A stretch of 64,000 nucleotides of DNA from Microbacterium sp. 4R-513 (GTDB lineage: Bacteria > Actinomycetota > Actinomycetes > Actinomycetales > Microbacteriaceae). Where the stretch lies: positions 2,976,001-3,040,000 of the forward strand of contig NZ_CP049256.1 in NCBI RefSeq assembly GCF_011046485.1, written 5' to 3'. The notes under the pieces were generated by a model, which searched no databases, was not told the DNA's origin, and worked only from the letters and a program-made list of their open reading frames with translations. Position numbers and translations under genes: made by a program. Within the stretch, counting starts at the first letter, position 1. Every line of letters begins with the position of its first letter. Shown here piece by piece: positions 7,513 through 16,096 of this stretch.

Positions 7513-8804
7513 CAGCGCCTCCTCGGGATGCTCGCGGTCGTGGTCGGGACGGATTCCGCCAGGGGTTCATCGCCGTCGTGAGATCGCCAGTCCTCCGGCA
7601 GGAGGTAGTCGAGCACATCGTCGACGCTGACGGCGCCGACGAGGCGATGCGCCTGGTCGACCACGGGCACCGAGACGAGGTTGTAGCTCGCAAGGAGCCG
7701 GGCGACCTCGGCGGCCGACGCCGATGCGGGCACCGGGTCGAGCGTGTCGTCGATGATCGCCCCGAGACGCTCGTGCGGCGGGTAGCGCAGCATCCGCTGG
7801 AAGTGCACCGTGCCGAGGAGGCGCCCCGTCGGCGTCTCGTAGGGCGGGAGCGTGACGAAGACGGCGGCGGCGAGGGCGGGGTGCAGCTCGTGGCGTCGGA
7901 TGAGCGCGAGCGCCTCGGCCACCGTCGCATCGGCGGACAGGACGATCGGCTCGGGCGTCATGAGCCCGCCCGCCGTGTCGGCGCCGTACTTCAGCAGTGC
8001 GCGGACGTCCTCGGCCTCCTCGGGCTCCATGAGGTCGAGGAGCTCTTCGAGCCGGTCCTCCGGGAGCTGCGCGAGCACGTCGGCCGCGTCGTCCGGCTCC
8101 ATCGCATCGAGGATGTCGGCCGCCCGCTCATCACCGAGTGCCTCGAGGATGTGGACCTGGTCCTCTTCGGGCATCTCTTCGAGCGCGTCGGCGAGGCGGT
8201 CGTCGGGGAGCTCCTCGGCCACCTCGAGGAGGCGCTCGTCGGGGAGGTCGAGCAGCGTGTTCGCGAGGTCGGCGGGCTTGAGCTCCGAGAACGTCGCGAC
8301 GAGCTGCTCGGCGGACTGCGCCTCGCCGGGAACCTGCGTCTCGCGCACCTGCGACCACTCCGCGAATGTGGTGGGGCCCTTCGCGAACGGCGAGGCGCTC
8401 GTCTTGGGGCGACGGAGGAAGAGCTGCCCGATGTCCCACTCGCCGAGGCGGTTGCGCTCGATCGCGACGTCCTCGATGACCGCGACGCCCGAGCCGTCGG
8501 TGAGGTAGACCTTGCGTCCGAGGAGCTCGGCCATGACCCGCACCTCGCCGCCGCGCTGCTGGAAGCGGCGGACGTTGATGAGCCCCGTCGTGATGACCTG
8601 GCCCGTCGCGATCGACGTGACGCGCCCGATCGACACGAACACGTTGCGCCGGCCGGGGATCTCGACCACAAGCCCGATGACGCGAGGGGGATCGTCCTTG
8701 CGGTAGATGACGACGACGTCGCGGACCTTGCCGAGACGGTCGCCCGCGGGGTCGAAGACCGCGCAGCCGGCCAGGCGCGCGACGAATACCCTCTGCTGGC
8801 TCAC
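7512..8804 (-). CDS. MgtE N-terminal/CBS-domain protein without membrane channel
   Basis: A 430-residue soluble protein. The N-terminal ~150 residues resemble a PRC-barrel-like fold (KVRDVVVIYR, LGRKVYLTDGSG). Then comes an MgtE intracellular N domain of helical repeats (about 165-285, full of LPDDRLADALEEMPEE-like units) and a pair of CBS domains (about 285-410). These are the regulatory parts of the MgtE magnesium channel, but no TM segments follow, so it is a stand-alone sensor-like protein (compare mycobacterial Rv1232c). The start is the GTG at 8804, with TACGCT exactly 6 nt upstream. It is the first gene of the operon with DUF1003 and mrp, and is divergent from a stress protein 39 bp away. 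Confidence 0.88.
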   Translation of the reverse strand: MSQQRVFVARLAGCAVFDPAGDRLGKVRDVVVIYRKDDPPRVIGLVVEIPGRRNVFVSIGRVTSIATGQVITTGLINVRRFQQRGGEVRVMAELLGRKVYLTDGSGVAVIEDVAIERNRLGEWDIGQLFLRRPKTSASPFAKGPTTFAEWSQVRETQVPGEAQSAEQLVATFSELKPADLANTLLDLPDERLLEVAEELPDDRLADALEEMPEEDQVHILEALGDERAADILDAMEPDDAADVLAQLPEDRLEELLDLMEPEEAEDVRALLKYGADTAGGLMTPEPIVLSADATVAEALALIRRHELHPALAAAVFVTLPPYETPTGRLLGTVHFQRMLRYPPHERLGAIIDDTLDPVPASASAAEVARLLASYNLVSVPVVDQAHRLVGAVSVDDVLDYLLPEDWRSHDGDEPLAESVPTTTASIPRRR

Positions 8805-8843
8805 GGATCCAGCGTAGCCCCGCCCGCATGGGAGGATGAGGAC

Positions 8844-9515
8844 ATGAGCATGATAGGCGGCAGGAGCGCGCAGGGCGCCGGCGAGGTCGGGCAGACCGTC
8901 GCGTCCTTCCCCACGTACGAGAACGCGCAGAAGGCCGTCTCGACGCTCATCGCCGCCGACATCCCCGCGCGCGACATCGCTATCGTGGGCCAGGGCCTCC
9001 GCTCGATCGAGCGCGTCACCGGACGCCTCGGCTACGCCGCGGCCGCGCGCACCGGCGCCATCAACGGCCTCCTCCTGGGCCTGCTGTTCTCAGCGATCCT
9101 CGTGCTCGGATCGCCGTCCGTGCCGATTCAGGCATTCGTCGGCGTCCTCTTCGTCGGCATCGCGATCGGCATGCTCATGAGCATCGTCGCGTACTCGTTC
9201 GTGCGCCGCCGTCGGGACTACGCCTCGGTCATGCAGGTCGTCGCCGACCACTACGAGGTGACGGTCGGGGCATCCAGCATCCATCGCGCCCGACAGGTGC
9301 TCGGGTCGCCCGAACCCCCGGCCGCGCCCCCTGCGACGCCGACGGCGCCCGCCGCACCGGCGGAGCCCGCCGCCCCGCCGGCAGACGACGACGAGCCGCC
9401 GCGCTACGGCGAGCGGGTCGTCGCGCCGCAGACCGAGACGGCCGCCGGTGCCGCGCAGGACGAGTCGACGGATGCCGCGAACGGGCCCGACGCGACGTAC
9501 CCCGCATCGCCGTGA
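8844..9515 (+). CDS. General stress protein 17M-like membrane protein
   Basis: A 223-residue protein. The N-terminal ~65 residues (TVASFPTYENAQKAVSTLIAADIPARDIAIVG) match the general stress protein 17M-like domain, which pairs with a glycine-zipper-like double TM segment (about 75-130). The C-terminal third is a low-complexity Pro/Ala-rich tail, probably disordered. Mycobacterial Rv1234 occupies the equivalent place. GGGAGGATGAG ahead of the ATG at 8844 provides a ribosome site; a second ATG lies two codons on. Its stop overlaps the next gene's GTG. Function is unknown; a stress or membrane role is inferred from family naming only. Confidence 0.82.
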   Translation: MSMIGGRSAQGAGEVGQTVASFPTYENAQKAVSTLIAADIPARDIAIVGQGLRSIERVTGRLGYAAAARTGAINGLLLGLLFSAILVLGSPSVPIQAFVGVLFVGIAIGMLMSIVAYSFVRRRRDYASVMQVVADHYEVTVGASSIHRARQVLGSPEPPAAPPATPTAPAAPAEPAAPPADDDEPPRYGERVVAPQTETAAGAAQDESTDAANGPDATYPASP

Positions 9516-10189
9516 CGGGCGAGGTCGACGTCCGGATCCCCGTCGCCCTTCCCTCGGGCGCCGTCGACGTCTCGGCCGCATGGGCCGTCCCCGACGGCGC
9601 GACAGCGGTCGTCGCGATCGCGCATGGGGCCGGCACGGGTTACCCGCATCCGTTCCTCTCCGGTTTCGCGAGGGCACTTCGGGCAGAGGGCTTCGCGACC
9701 CTTCGTTTCAACTTCCCGTACTCCGAGGCGGGACGACGGATGCCTGGTCCCGCCGCGCACGCCGTCACGACGTGGGCCGCGGTCGAGGCGTGGATCGCCG
9801 AGCGCGCGCCCGGCCTCCCGCTCTGGGCGACCGGCAAGTCGTACGGAGGCCGGATGGCGTCGATGGCGGCGGCCGAGGGCGCCATCGCCCCCGCGGGCCT
9901 CGTGTATCTCGGCTATCCGCTCCACCCGCCCGGCGACCCTGCGAAGCCGCGCGTCGCGCACCTTCCGGACGTCGCTCCGCCGCAGCTCTTCGTGGAGGGG
10001 ACCAACGATCCGTTCGTCGATCCGCACGAGCAGCTCGAAGAGGCCGTCGCCTCATGCCGGGATGCGACCCTGCACTGGATCGAGGGCGGGGGCCACTCCT
10101 TCGAGGTGAAGGGGCGCAAGCGACCGGCTGACGAGATCGCCGCCGAGCTCGCGCCGATCGTCGCGGAGTGGATCCGCGGTCGCAGCTGA
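9512..10189 (+). CDS. Alpha/beta hydrolase of the KANL3/Tex30 type
   Basis: A 225-residue hydrolase-fold protein. The oxyanion region AIAHGAGTGYPHPFL is followed by the nucleophile elbow GKSYGGRM (Ser at about residue 110), an acidic residue in EGTNDPFVD, and the catalytic His in GGGHSFEVKG. The GHGAG and GKSxGGRM signatures fit the COG3571 (KANL3/Tex30-like) dienelactone-hydrolase-related group. The substrate is unknown. The GTG start at 9512 overlaps the preceding stop as GTGA, so it is coupled to the stress-protein gene. It converges on the gamma-glutamyltransferase gene 3 bp away with no hairpin between. Confidence 0.85.
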   Translation: MTGEVDVRIPVALPSGAVDVSAAWAVPDGATAVVAIAHGAGTGYPHPFLSGFARALRAEGFATLRFNFPYSEAGRRMPGPAAHAVTTWAAVEAWIAERAPGLPLWATGKSYGGRMASMAAAEGAIAPAGLVYLGYPLHPPGDPAKPRVAHLPDVAPPQLFVEGTNDPFVDPHEQLEEAVASCRDATLHWIEGGGHSFEVKGRKRPADEIAAELAPIVAEWIRGRS

Positions 10190-10192
10190 GGC

Positions 10193-11989
10193 TCAGCGAC
10201 CGGCCGCGTAGCCCTGCATGCCGCGCGGGTTCGCCGCAGCCCACACGGTGCCCTTCGCGTGGTCGATGCCCACGGCCGAGATGCGACCCAGCGCCCAGTC
10301 TCCCGCCCGGACGACCGTGTGGCCGCGGCGCTCCAGCCCGGCGATGACGTCGTCGCCGAGGCGATCCTCGACGAAGGCGCCCGAGGGATGCCACGTCCGC
10401 GGCCAGAACGAGTCCACGAGTGCGATCGAGTGGAAGGTGGGAGCATCGATCGCCTGCTGGGCCGTGTACCCGCCGACGAGCATCCTGACGAGAGCGGGGA
10501 GCTGCCACTGCTCCTGCTGATCGCCCCCCGGCGTGCCGAGAGCCATGACGGCGCGGCCGTCGCGCAGCACGAGCGTGGGGGTGAGCGTCGTCCGCGGGCG
10601 CGCGCCGGGGCGTAGCGCGCCGGGCGACGCGGGATCGAGCCACATCATCTGCAGCCGGGTGCCGAGAGGGAACCCGAGCTCGGGGATCACAGGGGAGGAC
10701 TGCAGCCAGCCTCCCGACGGCGTCACCGCGACGATGTTGCCCCAGCGGTCGACGACGTCGATGTGGCACGTGTCGCCGCGGGTCTGTCCCGTCCGGCTGA
10801 TCGTCGGTTCCTGCGATCCGGGCAGCGCGTCAGGGTCTGTGCGCAGCGGCGGGCGGAACGGCTCGGCGCCCGCCAGAGCGCCCGGCCGCCATTCGTGAGC
10901 CGCCGTCTCGCCGAGGAGTGCCCGGCGTTCAGCGGTGAACGCGTCCGAGAGGAGGGCGTCGAGCCGTGCGCCGTCGCCGAGGTGGGCGTCCCGGTCCGCG
11001 AGCACGAGCTTGATCGTCTCGAGCAGCGTGTGCGCACCCCGTTCCGTCGAAGGGTCGAGCTCGTCGTCGGGGAGCGGCTCGAGGATCCGGAGCGCCTCGA
11101 GGAGGGCGGGGCCCTGGGTCCACGCGCCGGCCTTCGCGACGACGTGGCCGCGGAACTCGGCGGTCGCGGCATCCTCGTATCCCGCATCGAACGTCGCGAA
11201 GTCGTCCGTCGTGATGACGGCTGCGTGGTCGCCGCCGGCCGAATGGCGGTGCGGGCGGGCGAGGAAGTCGGATGCGGCGCCCGCGACGAGTCCCGTCTTC
11301 CATTCGCGGCGCGCCGTATCGATCCGCGCCGCACGTCCGATCGGCCCCTCGTCGCGCACGGAGTGTCCGGAGCGCACGAGCCGGTCGAGCACGTCGGCAT
11401 ACGCGGGGTTGCGCACGATCGTGCCCGCCTCGGGGACCTCGCCGCCCGGCATCCAGAGGTCCGCGGACGTCGTCCAGTGCTCCTGGAAGAGGCCCGAGAC
11501 CCGACGGATCGTCGTCGCCGCCTGAGCGAGGAGGGGTGCCCCTTCTCGGGCGTAGTGGATGGCGTACGAGAGTATCTCGGCGAGCTCGCACGTGCCGTGG
11601 TCGCGCAACAGGACGAGCCACGCGTCGACGGCGCCGGGGACGGCTGCGGCGAGGCCGCCCGCGCCCGGCACGAGCTCGAGCCCCTCTGAGCGGTAGTGCT
11701 CGATCGTCGCCCGCACCGGCGCGGGGCCCTGACCCATGAGCACGACGGGGGTGCCGGGCTCGTCCGCGGTCGCGAAGACGCCCACGAGGTCTCCGCCGGG
11801 GCCGTTCAGATGCGGCTCGACGACGTGGAGCACGAAGCCGCCCGCGACGACGGCGTCGAACGCGTTCCCGCCCCGCTCGAGGACGGCCTGGGCGGTCGCG
11901 GTGGCGAGCCAGTGCGTCGAGGCGGCCATGCCGAAGCTGCCCTCGAGCGTCGGACGTGTCGTGAAGGCCGGAGGGGGAGTGAAGGTCAC
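10193..11989 (-). CDS. Gamma-glutamyltransferase family protein (Ntn hydrolase)
   Basis: A 598-residue proenzyme-type protein. Family members self-cleave before a Thr that becomes the catalytic N-terminus; here this is predicted as Thr407 in RGDTCHIDVVDRWGN. The large subunit contains GGNAFDAVVAGGFVLHVVEPHLNGPGGD, and the small subunit has PSGGW and a GTPGGDQQ run. These identify the GGT/cephalosporin-acylase superfamily. No signal peptide is evident, so a cytosolic location is more likely than the periplasmic place of E. coli Ggt. The substrate could be glutathione-like gamma-glutamyl compounds or another amide. It lies 13 bp downstream of the M24 aminopeptidase gene, suggesting peptide or amino-acid recycling. 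Confidence 0.88.
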   Translation of the reverse strand: MTFTPPPAFTTRPTLEGSFGMAASTHWLATATAQAVLERGGNAFDAVVAGGFVLHVVEPHLNGPGGDLVGVFATADEPGTPVVLMGQGPAPVRATIEHYRSEGLELVPGAGGLAAAVPGAVDAWLVLLRDHGTCELAEILSYAIHYAREGAPLLAQAATTIRRVSGLFQEHWTTSADLWMPGGEVPEAGTIVRNPAYADVLDRLVRSGHSVRDEGPIGRAARIDTARREWKTGLVAGAASDFLARPHRHSAGGDHAAVITTDDFATFDAGYEDAATAEFRGHVVAKAGAWTQGPALLEALRILEPLPDDELDPSTERGAHTLLETIKLVLADRDAHLGDGARLDALLSDAFTAERRALLGETAAHEWRPGALAGAEPFRPPLRTDPDALPGSQEPTISRTGQTRGDTCHIDVVDRWGNIVAVTPSGGWLQSSPVIPELGFPLGTRLQMMWLDPASPGALRPGARPRTTLTPTLVLRDGRAVMALGTPGGDQQEQWQLPALVRMLVGGYTAQQAIDAPTFHSIALVDSFWPRTWHPSGAFVEDRLGDDVIAGLERRGHTVVRAGDWALGRISAVGIDHAKGTVWAAANPRGMQGYAAGR

Positions 11990-12002
11990 GGCGACGCGGA
12001 CC

Positions 12003-13442
12003 TCAGGCGCCGATGCCGAGCCGGAGCATCCAGTCCTCGACCTCGTCGGCCGTGCGAGGGATCGCCGCCGAGAGGTTCTCGACGCCGTCCGCGGTCACCA
12101 GGACGTCGTCCTCGATGCGCACGCCGATGCCGCGCAGCTCCTCGGGAACCGTGAGGTCGTCGATCTGGAAATAGAGGCCCGGCTCGATCGTGAAGACCAT
12201 GCCGGGCTGCAGCTCGCCGTCGTAGTACATCTCGCGGCGCGCCTGGGCGCAGTCGTGCACGTCGATGCCGAGGTGGTGGCTCGTGCCGTGCACCATGTAG
12301 CGGCGGTGCTGGCCGCCGTGCTCGGCATCCAGCGCCTCCTCGGCCGTGACGGGCAGGAGGCCCCACTCGGCGACGCGCGCGGCGATCACCTTCATGGCCG
12401 CCTCGTGCACGGCGCGGAACTTCACACCGGGCTTCGCCACCGCGAACGCGGCGTCCGCGGCTTCGCGCACCGCTTCGTAGACCTTCCGCTGCACCGGCGT
12501 GAAGCGCCCGCTCACGGGGAGGGTGCGCGTGATGTCCGCCGTGTACAGGCTGTCGACCTCGACGCCGGCGTCGATGAGGATGAGGTCGCCCGGCACCACG
12601 GCGCCGTCGTTGCGGGTCCAGTGCAGGTAGCACGCGTGGGGGCCGGACGCCGCGATGGTGTCGTAGCCGACGGTGTTCCCGTCGCTGCGGGCGCGCTGGT
12701 GGAAGACGCCCTCGACGATGCGCTCGCCGCGCGGGTGGTCGATGACGCGGGGCAGCTCGCGGATGATGTCATCGAAGCCCTTGGCGGTCGTGTCGACGGC
12801 GAGGCGCATCTGTGCGATCTCGTACTCGTCCTTGATGAGGCGCAGCTCGGACACCGCGCGGGTGAGCGCCTCGTCGTCGCCGACAACGAGGTCGTCGTCG
12901 GTCGAGCCGAAGTCGTCGATGTGGGCCGTCCCGAGACCGAGGTCGCCCGCGACGCCGGAGAGGGCGGGTCGGGGACCGATCCAGAACTCGCCGATCGAGG
13001 CATCCGCGTAGAACTCGCTCGTCGTGCGGTCGGCGCGCTCACGGAAGAAGAGCGTGACGTCGTGGCCGCCCTCGTCCCGCGGGTCGAAGACCAGCACCGA
13101 GTCGGGCTCGCTGTCGGAGGCCCACCCCGTCAGGTGGGAGAAGGCGGAGTGCGCGCGGAACGGGTAGTCGGTGTCGTTGCTGCGCTGCATGAGCCCGCCG
13201 GCCGGGACGACCAGGCGCTTGCCGGGGAACGCCGCCGAGAGCCTCTCGCGGCGCGCGGCCGCGTACACGGCCTGAGCACGCTGCGGCGGAGCGAGCTCGG
13301 GGCGGTCTGCCCATCCGGTCGAGATCGTGTCGAGGAAGCCCGATCCGTAGGGCTGACGCCGGTTCGTCGACGTCGACGGCCGTTCGGGGGCCTCTGCGGG
13401 GGTGTCGGTCGCGATCGTGTCGCTCTCGCCTGAGGTGCTCAT
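12003..13442 (-). CDS. pepP: Xaa-Pro aminopeptidase (M24B)
   Basis: A 479-residue M24B metallopeptidase that removes an N-terminal residue preceding proline. An aminopeptidase-P N domain (about 45-185) is followed by the pita-bread catalytic domain with two Asp ligands (LILIDAGVEVDSLYTADITRT), His in HGTSHHLGIDVHD, Glu in TIEPGLYF and Glu in GIRIEDDV, so the five-ligand set is intact. It starts at ATG 13442, with GACACT 6 nt before it, a weak leaderless-type box. The gene probably forms an operon with the downstream GGT-like gene, consistent with turnover of proline-containing or glutamyl peptides in the cytosol. Confidence 0.92.
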   Translation of the reverse strand: MSTSGESDTIATDTPAEAPERPSTSTNRRQPYGSGFLDTISTGWADRPELAPPQRAQAVYAAARRERLSAAFPGKRLVVPAGGLMQRSNDTDYPFRAHSAFSHLTGWASDSEPDSVLVFDPRDEGGHDVTLFFRERADRTTSEFYADASIGEFWIGPRPALSGVAGDLGLGTAHIDDFGSTDDDLVVGDDEALTRAVSELRLIKDEYEIAQMRLAVDTTAKGFDDIIRELPRVIDHPRGERIVEGVFHQRARSDGNTVGYDTIAASGPHACYLHWTRNDGAVVPGDLILIDAGVEVDSLYTADITRTLPVSGRFTPVQRKVYEAVREAADAAFAVAKPGVKFRAVHEAAMKVIAARVAEWGLLPVTAEEALDAEHGGQHRRYMVHGTSHHLGIDVHDCAQARREMYYDGELQPGMVFTIEPGLYFQIDDLTVPEELRGIGVRIEDDVLVTADGVENLSAAIPRTADEVEDWMLRLGIGA

Positions 13443-13528
13443 GCGTCCAGTGTCGCACGACCAGCCGGCCGCGGAACGGGGTCATCCACCCCGGCGAAGA
13501 CTCGCGGGCAGCAGGTTCCCGAATCGCG

Positions 13529-14551
13529 TCAGCCGGCCGGTTCGAGCTGCACGATGAGCGGGCGGTGGTCGCTGCCCGAGCCGTCCAGCGAGCGCAGCAC
13601 GATCGAGCCGGTCGGCACCCAGTCCTCCGATGCCATCACGTGATCGATCGGCGCGCTGAGAAGCCCCGGGAGGCTCGTCGGCCACGTGCCGACCGCGCCG
13701 TTCCCCGTCTCGGAGGCGACGTCGTGGCAGTGGCCGAGCGTTCCGCCGTCGATGCCGAGCCGACCCATGTGGTCGATGGTGGCGTTGAAGTCGCCCGCGA
13801 GGATGACGTTCTCGTCCTGGCCGCACTGATCGGCGAGCCACTTCAGGTCGTCGCGCCACCGCCCCATGTACGCGCGACGCGGAGCGACGGCATGCGCGGC
13901 GACGACGATGGGCCCGTCGCCGTCGACCGGCATCGCGACGGCGCTCGGCACCGTGGAGGTGTTGGTGGTCCCCTCGACCGACGACTCGATCACGGCGTAG
14001 TCGCCGAGTGCGGGCGAGATGAGCAGAGTGGTCGAGCGGGCGTCCCATCCGTCCTCGCCGAACTCGGCGTGGTAGGCCCACATCCGATGCCCGAGGTCGC
14101 GCATCGCGACGGCGACCGCCTCGCCCGTCTCGATGGTGGTCTCGGGGAGCGTGACGATGTCGGCATCCATCGCGACCGCGATCTGCGCGACCGACTCGGG
14201 CGAGGTCGCCGAGCCCGCGGTGTTCCACGTCATGACGCGGACCGCCCCCGCGGTCTTCTCGGGGAGCGAATCGGTGCCGAGGCCGCGGGACGTCACGATC
14301 ACGCCGTTCGCGATGACGGCGAGGATCGCGATTACTGCGATCGAGAGCGCGAAGAGGCGCATCGGGCGGATGAGGGCGAGGAGCAGCGCGACGAATGCGA
14401 CAGCCCCCACGACGACGAGCAGGATCGTGCGGAAAGCCACTGCCTGAGCGACCGGGAAGAGCTGATCGACGCGGAAGAACGAAGGCCAGGTGAGCACCGC
14501 GGCGATCAGGGCACTGAGCACCGCAAGGATGATCCCGAGCAAGCGCAGCAC
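13529..14551 (-). CDS. Membrane-anchored endonuclease/exonuclease/phosphatase-fold protein
   Basis: A 340-residue protein with three N-terminal TM helices (about residues 1-85) and an extracytoplasmic EEP domain. The catalytic signatures are TWNTAG (Asn), LPETTIE (Glu), AGDFNAT (Asp/Asn) and SDHRPL (Asp-His). The architecture resembles VanJ-type proteins, which act on undecaprenyl pyrophosphate in streptomycetes, so a cell-envelope phosphatase role is possible. It could also act on other phosphodiesters. It starts at GTG 14551, with TAGAGT 7 nt upstream on the same strand, suggesting a leaderless transcript. It is divergent from the PHP phosphoesterase gene. Confidence 0.82.
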   Translation of the reverse strand: MLRLLGIILAVLSALIAAVLTWPSFFRVDQLFPVAQAVAFRTILLVVVGAVAFVALLLALIRPMRLFALSIAVIAILAVIANGVIVTSRGLGTDSLPEKTAGAVRVMTWNTAGSATSPESVAQIAVAMDADIVTLPETTIETGEAVAVAMRDLGHRMWAYHAEFGEDGWDARSTTLLISPALGDYAVIESSVEGTTNTSTVPSAVAMPVDGDGPIVVAAHAVAPRRAYMGRWRDDLKWLADQCGQDENVILAGDFNATIDHMGRLGIDGGTLGHCHDVASETGNGAVGTWPTSLPGLLSAPIDHVMASEDWVPTGSIVLRSLDGSGSDHRPLIVQLEPAG

Positions 14552-14625
14552 GACCGTGACTCTATGTCAGCAGGCTGAGAAGTGCCTGCCCGCAGGCGAC
14601 CGGAAGCGGGCGCTACGCTCGAGGG

Positions 14626-15495
14626 ATGGCTGGTGGCAGGCGCTTCGAGGGACCGAGCGACCTGCACCTGCATTCGGTCCATTCCGACGGCACCGAATCG
14701 GCTGCGCGAGTGATGACCGCGGCGCACAGCAGGGGGCTGCGGACGGTCGCCCTCACCGATCACGACACCACGTCGGGCTGGGCGGAGGCCGCTGAGGCGG
14801 CCACCTCGCTCGGCATGACGTTCCTCCCCGGCATGGAGCTGTCGGCCCGGAACGAATGGCGGTCCGTGCACCTGCTCGCGTATCTCTTCGACCCCGACGA
14901 TCCGGGTCTGCGTGCCGAGATGGAGCGGATCCGCGACGACCGGGTCGGCCGCGCCGAGCGCATCGTCCGGAGCATCGGGCGCGACTACCCGCTCACGTGG
15001 GAGGACGTGATGGAGCAGACGGGCGACGGGGCGACCGTCGGTCGCCCGCATATCGCCGACGCTCTCGTGGCACGGGGCCTCGTGGGCTCGCGCGGCGAGG
15101 CCTTCGACACGATCCTGCATCCGCGCGAGGGGTACTACGAGGGTCATTACGCCCCGGACGTCGAGAGGGCGGTGGATCTGGTCGTGGCGGCCGGAGGCGC
15201 GCCTGTCGTGGCGCACCCCACGCCGTCCGGGCGGGCGCGCATGATGCCCCTCCCGCTCCTCGAGCAGCTCATCGGCCGGGGGCTGGCGGGATTCGAACTG
15301 GACCATCGCGAGAACACCGAGGAGGGCAAGCGCATCCTGCGGCGACTCGTGGACAAGCACGACCTGATCGTCACGGGGTCCAGCGACTATCACGGCCTGG
15401 GCAAGCCGAACGTGCCCGGTGAGAACACGACGCGCGACGAGATGGTCGAGCGCATCATCGCCCTCGGCACCGGCAGCCGGCCGGTGTATCCCTGA
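14626..15495 (+). CDS. PHP-domain phosphoesterase (YciV/RNase AM-like)
   Basis: A 289-residue PHP protein. The metal site is shown by DLHLHSVHSDGTES (residues 8-21), LTDHDTT (about 44-50), GMELSA (about 67), AHPTP (about 203) and a C-terminal GSSDYHG, the classic PHP-like set. Length fits the YciV group, which in E. coli hydrolyses 3',5'-nucleotide bisphosphates and trims RNA 5' ends (RNase AM/TrpH). A nucleotide phosphatase or 5'-3' exonuclease role is inferred. TACGCT (14614-14619) lies exactly 6 nt before the ATG, which fits a leaderless mRNA. A hairpin terminator follows the stop. Confidence 0.88.
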   Translation: MAGGRRFEGPSDLHLHSVHSDGTESAARVMTAAHSRGLRTVALTDHDTTSGWAEAAEAATSLGMTFLPGMELSARNEWRSVHLLAYLFDPDDPGLRAEMERIRDDRVGRAERIVRSIGRDYPLTWEDVMEQTGDGATVGRPHIADALVARGLVGSRGEAFDTILHPREGYYEGHYAPDVERAVDLVVAAGGAPVVAHPTPSGRARMMPLPLLEQLIGRGLAGFELDHRENTEEGKRILRRLVDKHDLIVTGSSDYHGLGKPNVPGENTTRDEMVERIIALGTGSRPVYP

Positions 15496-15526
15496 CGCGC
15501 GAGGAAGCGGCATCCATCGACGAGAA

Positions 15527-15557
15527 CGCCCCGGCCCGCACGCAGCGGACCGGGGCG
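15527..15557. terminator. Hairpin terminator between convergent genes
   Basis: CGCCCCGGCCCGC pairs with GCGGACCGGGGCG around a 5-nt loop: 13 bp with one G-T pair. It lies between the PHP gene and the convergent PLDc_N/SHOCT gene. Confidence 0.75.
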
Positions 15558-15577
15558 ATGTCAGTGTCGCCGACGGC

Positions 15578-15967
15578 TCAGGCGAGCGCCTTGGCCTTGA
15601 TGGCGTCGTACTCGCTCTGAGAGATCGTGCCGGCGTCGAGGAGCGCCTTGGCCTTGGCGATCTCGTCGGCGGGGCTCGCTCCGCCGCCGCCCGCGACCGA
15701 CTTGATGTATTCGGCCTGCGCGGCCTGGTACTTCCGCGCCTCGGCCTGCGAGCGCTCGCCCATGGAGCGTCCACGCGCGATGAGGTAGACGAGCGCCGTA
15801 AGGAAGGGCAGGAAGATCAGGAACAGGATCCACAGCGCCTTCAGCCAGCCGTTCAGCTTGTGGTCGCGGAACAGGTCGGAGATGATCGCGAACAGGACGA
15901 ACAGGTAGGCGACGAAGAAGAACGCCCACAGGAACCACCAGACGATGTCCCAGAAGTTGCCGAACAT
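15578..15967 (-). CDS. PLDc_N/SHOCT small membrane protein
   Basis: A 129-residue membrane protein. Two TM helices (about residues 5-30 and 42-62) resemble the PLDc_N (phospholipase D nuclease N-terminal-like) membrane module, and the C-terminal ~30 residues form a SHOCT motif (EIAKAKALLDAGTISQSEYDAIKAKALA split over the last 28). Such proteins are common in Actinobacteria and uncharacterised. The ATG at 15967 is preferred to upstream codons because GAAAGAGG sits 5 nt before it. It converges with the PHP gene and is divergent from the DUF817 gene. Confidence 0.85.
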   Translation of the reverse strand: MFGNFWDIVWWFLWAFFFVAYLFVLFAIISDLFRDHKLNGWLKALWILFLIFLPFLTALVYLIARGRSMGERSQAEARKYQAAQAEYIKSVAGGGGASPADEIAKAKALLDAGTISQSEYDAIKAKALA

Positions 15968-16096
15968 GAATGCCTCTTTCGAAAGGGAGGCGGCGAGGGT
16001 GCCGCTGGCCACACATTAGCGCTCCCGCCAGGCTCGCAGACGACTGTCAGGCGGCGGTTCGCGTCGGCATCGCCCGCTCTGGGTTACCGTCGTCGC

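Noticed and set aside
5831..7930. 699-codon minus-strand frame including mrp
   Set aside because: The upstream part is antisense or out of frame to the DUF1003 and MgtE-N/CBS genes, which have strong homology. The GTG at 6973 fits a coupled start.
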